From Stichopus chloronotus (lineage: Eukaryota > Echinodermata > Holothuroidea > Aspidochirotida > Stichopodidae), in contig CM037837.1 in the NCBI GenBank assembly GCA_021234535.1, forward strand, positions 1,178,001-1,242,000: DNA of 64,000 bases. The letters are read 5' to 3'. The notes under the pieces were generated by a model. That model had not been told where the DNA came from. It worked only from the letters and a program-made list of their open reading frames with translations, and did no database searches. Of the stretch, positions 57,201 to 64,000 are shown piece by piece; the first letter of the stretch is position 1, and the number at the start of each line of letters is the position of its first letter. The position numbers and the translations under genes were made by a program.

Positions 57201-57694
57201 TGATCCAGCTGAGATCTAATGCCCCATGTCAAATATTCAATTGATTGGTTCAACAAAAGCGTATTGGAGTTCACCATGCATGATCAACAGCAAATGAGCA
57301 CTACTGCCATACTCTCACTGATGCTGAGTGGCTGCTTGGGGTTGTTCCTGGAATATGCACTGACGGACGTTTGCACTGGTCCACTCACAAACGACAGTGA
57401 CAGTCAAAAGTGACAGTCAAAATTGTGCAATTCGAAGAAACAACTTCTTCAGCTCGACTAAGTCGAAGATAATCCTCTCTTGTATGTCCTCGACTAAAAC
57501 ATCGTCCCCCACGATTTCAATATGGCACTGACGTGCTTCAGACGTGTTTTCAATCTATTCCCAACTGGAAACTAATAAAAGATGCACTTGCTACGTACGT
57601 ATACACACTACATGTGCAATCAGATCCACGGCAGACTGAGCGATAGCTGGCTACGGCACACTGCTGCTTGTGATTGTGAACACAAGACTTGACT

Positions 57695-57750
57695 TCAATC
57701 AGCAAGGATATGACCAATCGCTACTGCAGCCGCCCACGCACCGCCAGTTT
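57695..57750 (-). CDS. Candidate terminal exon of unknown minus-strand gene
   Basis: It follows an unusually strong acceptor on the minus strand (long pyrimidine tract ending CTGTCTTTTCAG at 57751). Read in phase 1 it gives TGGAWAAAVAIGHILAD and a stop. Read in phase 0, as exon 58255-58313 would require if spliced directly, it gives KLAVRGRLQ and a stop. Which reading is real, and whether this exon belongs to the same gene, is unresolved. Confidence 0.35.
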
Positions 57751-58093
57751 CTGAAAAGACAGAAAAAGAAAAAAGAATTTGCTGGCTATATTAAACTGCA
57801 TTGAAAGAAAAGCTTGGGCCTGTCTTGATCAGGCTGAAGAAGGTGCACGTTAACGAGTTCCGTGATGTGATTGGAGCGAGTGATTTAAATTTTTCTGTCT
57901 TCGACACCGACCCCTTTTTGTAGACTGTGCAAGCAATTGGCACAGCTGACACATTTGTACTGCTGCATGGGGCATGATGAATGAATCACGCGTATTTGTT
58001 GAAGTGATGGAAACTCCAGTTGGGTACGATACATTGAAAAAAAAAAAAGACAAAATTTAATTAATATGTTTATCCTCTCGATGCAATGTTTAC

Positions 58094-58185
58094 CGCCATT
58101 TGCCTCATCAGTGCTGCGACAATATCTGATGTTTAATCCCGACTGGCATGCAGTCAGAATATGGAGCCGAACAACAAGGATGTTG
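58094..58185 (-). CDS. Candidate penultimate or terminal exon of unknown gene
   Basis: The acceptor TTTCATCTTATTTGCAG ends at 58186. Following exon 58255-58313 in phase 0 it reads QHPCCSAPYSDCMPVGIKHQ and then a stop at 58108. In the phase-2 frame it stays open to a GGCG/GTAAAC donor at 58094 and would join the exon at 57750 in phase 1. The preceding exon ends in phase 0, so the second reading needs a different partner. Confidence 0.3.
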
Positions 58186-58254
58186 CTGCAAATAAGATGA
58201 AATGCATTTCTCAGCAATGCATTTTGGGGGCGGACAGTGGCGGGTTACAGTACC

Positions 58255-58313
58255 TGTAGAAGCCGTTGCCATGTGATGCTCATAGCACTGATGAGCTGTT
58301 GTAAGGTTGCTCC
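58255..58313 (-). CDS. Exon of unknown minus-strand gene (exon d)
   Basis: A 59-bp exon between a good acceptor (ATATCCTCTGTTACAG) and donor (CTACAG/GTACTG). It reads ATLQQLISAMSITWQRLLQ in phase 1 to phase 0, and the incoming phase matches the exit of the exon at 60239-60378. The peptide looks like an amphipathic helix. I do not recognise the protein. Confidence 0.55.
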
Positions 58314-59691
58314 TGTAACAGAGGATATAAGTGCAAATTAGACAGGGCATCATCAGATTCATGCAGAAACACGCTGCCATTCGATCACGACTTATCTGTA
58401 AGAAAAAAATCTGATATTCAAGACTTGAGATGGGGACTTTCCAGGTGCGCTAAAAATCATGCCCCTCTGGGAATTCAAAGAGTGTGATAGGTGCATGTGC
58501 TGTTTCATTTAAGTTTATGATTTACCTGAGTTTTCATTCTTTACCTAGGTGAGCTCACCAAAAAAGCACTCCCCACAGCGATTTCAGGTTAGGGGTGGTG
58601 TGCGATACTGCATGAATTAGTAAAGTCTAATCCACAGATTAATATCCAAAAAACAATAGGGCATGATGAAGTGATCAATTAAGTTTAAGAGTGAAACACC
58701 ATAAATGCACATTCATTGGTGGGTCTTTGAGTTTCAACATCAAGGGCAGTCCTGGTCAAGACTAAGTGAATCTTCCTCTTCTTTCTGCATTCCCACAACG
58801 TCCATATTTTCTGTTGGTAGTGCTAATACCATGCACAGCCCCATCTATATACTGCTCTACTCGAACTGTTATATCCTCGAATTGCTTTCGTCCACTAAGT
58901 CTTGGACAGCTCCTATGTCCATGGGCGTTTACGTAGTGACATGAGGCACAGCCCATGCCTTCACTATTCATATCCATGCTGTGTCAATCACACACTGTCA
59001 ACATTTAACACACGGTTAAGTCGATCCGAGGCAGCTACGTTGTCGACATGATGCGTGAACTGAAATTTGTCACGTCACAATGAATATTCAGGTTTTCATT
59101 TGTAGTAATGTGATTGGTTCCTTCCATTATTGGGAGGAAAATGACCTGATTTCAAAAAAGAATCACACATACATTCTGAAGGAATATGACAAGAGGATGA
59201 TGAAGAGTGACTCGAACATCGTGGTAAGGGCGTACTGTATGCATGAGTCTCTAGAACTGTAACGGATGTATCAATATGTTACTCAGGGAAGAGAACACTA
59301 CTATCGTCTTAACACAAGACTTAAACAAGATATTAGGGATTATCAACCAATAGGTGGACCAAACATTAGGTAGGGCTGATGTTTACCACTGTCTGTAAAA
59401 CAAAACACTGGTAAAATCTAGCAAATGCTATTTGCCAATGTCCAGCAACCTGATGGTACTTTTACCAGGGATGTATTAATACGTAAACTATAGGGTAGGG
59501 ATTAAGAAGTGCCCTAAGAGGGCTTTTAAATTTCCGTCTAAAAATGAAAAAAAAAAAAACACATGTGAATGTGTTCAATTGGGCTCGTTTAAAATTCGTG
59601 AGGGCACTTTCTTTTACGGCAGGCCTACCTGCAGTAAAATGCGCGATTTTTTAATCGCCGCCACTCTGGGGACTATGCATCATACACAAAA

Positions 59692-59798
59692 ATGGATACT
59701 TTTCAGGATAGAGACGATGTTGTGGTAAAACTATTGGCCACCAGACTGCTGGTGGAAACACTGCAGTCGGTTAAACACGAAGCAGATGCGAGGATGAA
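59692..59798 (+). CDS. Candidate first exon, plus strand
   Basis: An ATG opens a frame reading MDTFQDRDDVVVKLLATRLL, VETLQSVKHEADARM. A possible donor GAA/GTTAAGT lies at 59799; without splicing the frame stops at 59862. Composition is protein-like (charged, leucine-rich helix), and CpG is higher just upstream. It lies inside an intron of the minus-strand gene. No homology is recognised and there is no second exon, so it is only a candidate. Confidence 0.3.
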
Positions 59799-60238
59799 GT
59801 TAAGTTTAAATGCTGGAGAAAAAGGGCTTAAGACATATATCCTACTCTCTGAGAGATTATAGTGCAGCTCTGATAAGATTAGTGTTGTCAGACCTAGCAT
59901 TTCTGATGTACACTTCCATAATTTGAAATACAGTAAACTTGGCTCAAAAAGAAATCAGTTAACACAGATTTTCAGCAGTGCATCCTTTACAGGGACTGAA
60001 GATAGTATTTTAAAATGCTCGAGAAATACGTGGAATGGCTGAAATGTTCACTTGACACAATGTCAAAGCTCTTAAGATAACCTTCTTCAGAATATCCATT
60101 AGAGCAACAATACTCATACTTAATTGTGTACATACCAATATCAGTCAAATACTTTTTCTCAGTTTTTTTGTGAAAAGTTTAGTGACAAAAAGCCCGATAT
60201 TCCACGCCACGTGCACTCGACAAGGTTGGAGATCGTAC

Positions 60239-60378
60239 CTGTCAACTTGTCAATGAGATCACCCAGTCTCAAACCTTCCCGTACGTGAAGTAGTGTGTCC
60301 CTCAGTTGTGGAACTGCCCTGTAGGATCCGTATTGCATCCAGGCACTTTTATTGATAATAATCTGAGAGCTACCGTGA
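60239..60378 (-). CDS. Exon of unknown minus-strand gene (exon c)
   Basis: A 140-bp exon between acceptor TTATTGTGTTCCAG and donor TTGACAG/GTACG. In the supported frame it encodes HGSSQIIINKSAWMQYGSYR, then AVPQLRDTLLHVREGLRLGD and LIDKLT: 46 codons with phase 2 in and phase 1 out. Both phases match the neighbours at 61507-61556 and 58255-58313. The sequence is helix-rich with no catalytic or membrane motif; I cannot name the family. Of all the exons in this gene it has the strongest coding character. Confidence 0.65.
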
Positions 60379-61506
60379 CTGGAACACAATAAATTCAAAC
60401 GCAGCAGCATGGACGTCCTCAGTCCACGAAATGTACATAATCAGTATGGATTTTGTAAGGTCTCTGTTATGCTGTAATTGTGTGAATGTTAACTACTAAC
60501 TGAGCGGCACAGATTCCATTCGACATTATACGTACATCACTGAAATTGATAAACTGAAGAAAAAATATGGGATTCTCACTACCCTAATTAATTACTTTAC
60601 TGTTGGAAATCAAATGATGAGCTAGCTGTAATCAAACAAGTGTTCATCCTCACAATGTTTATCATGACTTCTCCTCCTCATCTACGCCTCATCGTTCCAT
60701 ACATTTCAGTTCCCCCTTGATTTTGGAATTCCCTCAATTCAGACATTAGATCCAAATGTAGCATCATCTTCAAAGCCCTCAAAAATCTACAACTTGAAAT
60801 CCTATGCTTTTTTTTTGGCTAATTTTCTCCTTTTTTCGTTCACTAATACACGATGCTGATGATTTGATAAAAATTTTGCAACTGTGGTGGGGATGCGGTT
60901 TGGGAATTGGGCTTTTTGTATTCTTAATTTTTTTTCCATCTTTTTTCTTAAGGTGGCCTGGCTCCACACAAGCTTTGCTTCTTGCCTGTCTCCTCCGCTT
61001 AGGCTTCTTCTTTTTGTTACATCTCTTGTTATGAGTACCTATTTCATTGTGCACATTTACTTTGCACATAATTTTGTGTTGTACGTTGAATATTGATGTG
61101 GAAATAAATAAAATAAATAAATCTTAAAACAAAAGATAAAAATCTGATCAAAATCAGTGAGCTAAATTCACAGATATGGAACTATTAACACATGTCATAT
61201 AAATGCACCATTTTGGCTAATACATTGCTGTAGTAACACTATACAATGTAGCTAAATAGTGAGACATGCAAAACTATTTTCCTGGATAAAATATTATGGC
61301 ACAAAAATGTAACCTTATTTTTACTACCATTCAAAAGATACCAGGAAGAGTTTCTTACTTTCTTCACAGAATGTTGTTACATAACACTCAAAAAGGTTCC
61401 TGAGCTGAAAGAAAAGCCGACAACTTTCAAACTGGAAATGGTATTATTCAGGTCGGCTGGGGAAGCCATCAGTCTCACCATGGAAGAGCAATCCTGAGAC
61501 GATCAC

Positions 61507-61556
61507 CTTTGAAATTTCACCAGCTCCTGCAAAAGTTCACTGAATGGGTCATAAAC
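61507..61556 (-). CDS. Exon of unknown minus-strand gene (exon b)
   Basis: A 50-bp exon reading VYDPFSELLQELVKFQ in phase 0 to phase 2, ending AAAG/GTGATC. The acceptor (ACAACCCTTGAG) has a weak pyrimidine tract, and an in-frame stop lies just upstream, which limits the exon there. Its exit phase completes a serine codon with the first base of exon c. Confidence 0.5.
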
Positions 61557-61907
61557 CTCAAGGGTTGTTCAGAACTTAAAATTCATTATGATCTACAGTA
61601 TGTGTGTGTGCAGGAAAACTCGCTAGGACAGCAAACGACCAGTGAGGCTGAAATATCCAGGGCATACTGTACACATCCAGGGTTTTTTCACATGCCCAAC
61701 ACCCACTCTATGTATTGCTTGAAAGTACATCAGCTAAGGCACAATTCCATTAATGCAACCCAAGTACTTCAAGTGTCAACAAAAATCAATCAGAAAAGCA
61801 TTAAAGTGGAATGTTTTAATGCCTTTAGCTAAAAACAGCTTATTTATCAGCAACAAGAGAAAAAGAAAAGGGGAAAAAAAAGAAAAAAACAAGCAACTGC
61901 AGGTACC

Positions 61908-61977
61908 GTAACTTCAAACTTGTTGAGACACAACTGGTCGACACAGCGGCGGAGGGCCGTACTTATGTTGTGACTGC
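61908..61977 (-). CDS. Exon of unknown minus-strand gene (exon a)
   Basis: A 67- or 70-bp exon after CTTTTTACTGCAG (a CAGCAG acceptor pair, both giving phase 2). It reads SHNISTALRRCVDQLCLNKF, EVT and leaves in phase 0 at ACG/GTACCT, matching exon b. It is one of several small exons spread over about 5 kb. Confidence 0.55.
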
Positions 61978-62661
61978 TGCAGTAAAAAGACAAAGATTTA
62001 TCTATCGACAATCGTCAGTGCAAGACAGCCTTCCCGAGGGTTACATAAAAAAAAAACGAGGCAGTTTTGTATTTAGATCTGTGTCCTGATATTTATGAGA
62101 ACTTACTACATGACTTTAGAGTCTGAGAAAGGGTCCTGAGTTCTGAAAAAGGTAGGAGCCGACTTGAGGGTATTACAAGTTTGTCCACGTAAAATCTTCG
62201 ACCCGACCCACATTGATGTAAGTGTATTGTAACTTCGATCATAAAATTACTTGTGTCTCTAAAATTGTGAAGGATCGCAACTAATCACTGCAGATCTTTG
62301 ACGTTTTCACTTCTCTGCAGATAAGTGTCAGTATCCTGACACACAACAAACCAAAGAAAATGATGGGAGGCTGCCTCAATCCACAAGAGCAGCCAGCCAT
62401 TGTCTTTATGGATGGTTACCATAGCAACCTTTAGCTGCTGGCTCAGCCATTGAACCCTGACATTTAGATTGGAGGGTATAATTATCTCCTGGTTAGGCCT
62501 GGTTGTTTTTTACTTTTCAGAACATGGGCTGGTTTAATGACAACTTCAGGGAAGCTGGGATTTTCTTCAGGACTAGTTTGCCAGTACGTTTGGCAAACAT
62601 GCACAGCAAGGCTGAATGGCTAGGAAAATGTAGCGCAAAACTTAAAGTAACATGCTGCCAC

Positions 62662-62780
62662 CTACACGACTTTTTGATTTGCTTCACATGGGAGGTTCGC
62701 ACTGCTTGTATGTGAACAAATACAGTCGTGCTATGCTGATTAGACATACCAGTCTTCACAGGTGATGGAGAGAATTGTTT
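62662..62780 (-). CDS. Candidate upstream exon of unknown minus-strand gene
   Basis: A 119-bp frame between GCGTTCTCAG and TGTAG/GTGGCA. It reads KQFSPSPVKTGMSNQH, then VRTSHVKQIKKSC, with phase 0 in and phase 2 out; the exit matches exon a. The plus strand is also open here (62503-62715), so coding on this strand is less certain than for exons a to d. The gene's 5' end may lie further right, possibly outside the window. Confidence 0.35.
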
Positions 62781-64000
62781 CTGAGAACGCCAAATGCTCT
62801 TTTCAACAAAAGTTTGATCTCAAAAAGTCAAAGATTCTAAGATTCTCCTCCTTAGGAGGTCATAAATAGGGTCACTTGCAATAGAACGTTTGTAAGTAAT
62901 GCTAGATATAACAACACCATGAAACCAAAGCAAGCCTGTGTTGCAATATTTGCATTGAATCACTTAAGTGGCAGTCCTAGCACTCAAAGCCTCAACCTTT
63001 TTGAAGGACAACCACATTTTGTTACAAATTTCAAGATTATGTCCTTCAGACAACCAAACCACTTAGGATTTTAGCAAATTTGAAAATTTTATTTCTTAAA
63101 TTGAAACTTAGAAAGGAATGAAAGTTTTCAATGAATTTGCATTTACATCAGCATGATATAATTGTGTCTGGGATCAAGGACACATCCTTTTGGGATAATG
63201 AGTTAAAACATGTAATTTTGAAAAGGATAAAGTGAATTTACATGCTAGTTGCCCCATGAACAACCATTTGACATTGCTTTACCTTCATTACTTTGTGATG
63301 ACTACAGTGCGGCCTTCTTCCGTAACCCTGATCAGAATGATGTCATGCAATAATGAATATTCATAATAATAGATGAATGGTCACAAACTTGTTGCTGAGT
63401 CAATTTTCAGAGGAAGAGTCCCAAAAGTCAAAAGTCATTGGAGGTATACCGTCAGTGCAAATGGCATGTTACAATCTCTACTGGGATGTTCCTTCATGAA
63501 CTTAAAGGATATGTTTTCAGTCTGTAAGGAACAAATTCCCTGATAAAGGTATATATGCCACACTGATCATTTTCCCAGTGCTTTTCTTTTTGTGTGTTTG
63601 TGTCTGTCTGTCTGTCAGATGAAGAAAATATGAGACAAAACAAAGAAGTTTGCAAAATCAAGGATGCAGGAATGACACAGCAAGATTACTGGTCTGCATC
63701 ACTGCATACACCATATTTGCTCTACTGACAATAATAATTTTTTTTTTTTTTTGTATGTTTTCATCTCCAAGGAGCAAAACATGCTTGGATAGCATCCTAA
63801 GAATGATCCAAAGCCTGTCTGGTGATTGTTTCAAGTATTGTTGGGAGATGAAGAGTTACATGAAGATAAGCCTAAAGTAGACAGAGATACTAGGAGGAAA
63901 TCAAAGTATGGTTACGTATGATGGGAAAAGTCAGGTAATGGAGGAGAGGTTGGAGGACATGTGTAGTGCACCAAATGGAGTTATTCTAGCTATGCTCAGT
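62781..64000. other. No supported feature
   Basis: AT-rich sequence. A plus-strand frame at 63772-63880 follows a long T-run and CATCTCCAAG, which could act as an acceptor, and reads SKTCLDSILRMIQSLSGD before a stop; nothing else supports it. A CTGT run lies near 63602-63618. Confidence 0.4.

Larger units (their letters stand above)
47784..57694. other. Repeat-rich, no supported exon
   Basis: Apart from the MITEs listed, a dispersed repeat at 51245 and the DIRS relics, I see nothing to annotate. Frames such as 49603-49923, 52074-52370 and 55867-56175 have AT-driven composition and no splice support. The stretch 57420-57750 is richer in CpG and could hold UTR or promoter sequence. Confidence 0.5.

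Noticed and set aside
60779..61069. 96-codon lysine-rich minus ORF
   Set aside because: Arises from T-rich and C/T-rich tracts on the plus strand; low complexity only.
1..64000. tRNA, rRNA, CRISPR or operon structure
   Set aside because: No A-box/B-box pairs with cloverleaf potential were seen, and there are no rRNA blocks, spaced identical repeats or packed gene clusters; the window is a spliced eukaryotic locus.

Overview
This window is eukaryotic. It is AT-rich, has multi-kilobase introns with GT/AG splice sites, and is full of transposon debris. I infer a marine invertebrate animal; an echinoderm such as a sea cucumber would fit the repeat styles, but that placement is a guess. None of the short ORFs outside the transposon is a complete gene. 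The host coding signal is in small spliced exons, all read on the minus strand.

Left part (1-20 kb): the 5' part of a PITPNM/RdgB-type phosphatidylinositol transfer protein gene. Three coding exons at 19913-19990, 9770-9903 and 365-568 encode the start of the PITP lipid-transfer domain. The rest of the gene lies beyond the left edge. Exon 2 carries one extra base that breaks an otherwise well conserved frame. The introns (about 10 kb and 9.2 kb) hold tandem 145-bp repeats with a Helentron/HINE-like layout, small TTAA-flanked inverted-repeat elements, and relics of a DIRS-like element.

Middle (20-57 kb): no convincing host exons. It contains dispersed repeats, minisatellites and a nested transposon. 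A GC-rich DIRS-like tyrosine-recombinase retrotransposon (about 41037-47341, minus orientation) has 100-bp perfect inverted terminal repeats, an internal complementary region, and ORFs for gag, reverse transcriptase, RNase H, a methylase-like segment and tyrosine recombinase. It sits inside the loop of a palindromic TTAA-flanked MITE (40738-47779). The gag and RT/RNase H frames are broken by shifts and an in-frame stop; the recombinase frame is open. Short relics of the same termini recur at 9.2, 15.0, 21.9, 24.3, 26.3, 26.6, 34.1 and 54.2 kb.

Right part (57-64 kb): a chain of small minus-strand exons (about 62.8 to 57.7 kb). Their splice phases agree from exon to exon up to an unresolved 3' end. 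I do not recognise the protein.
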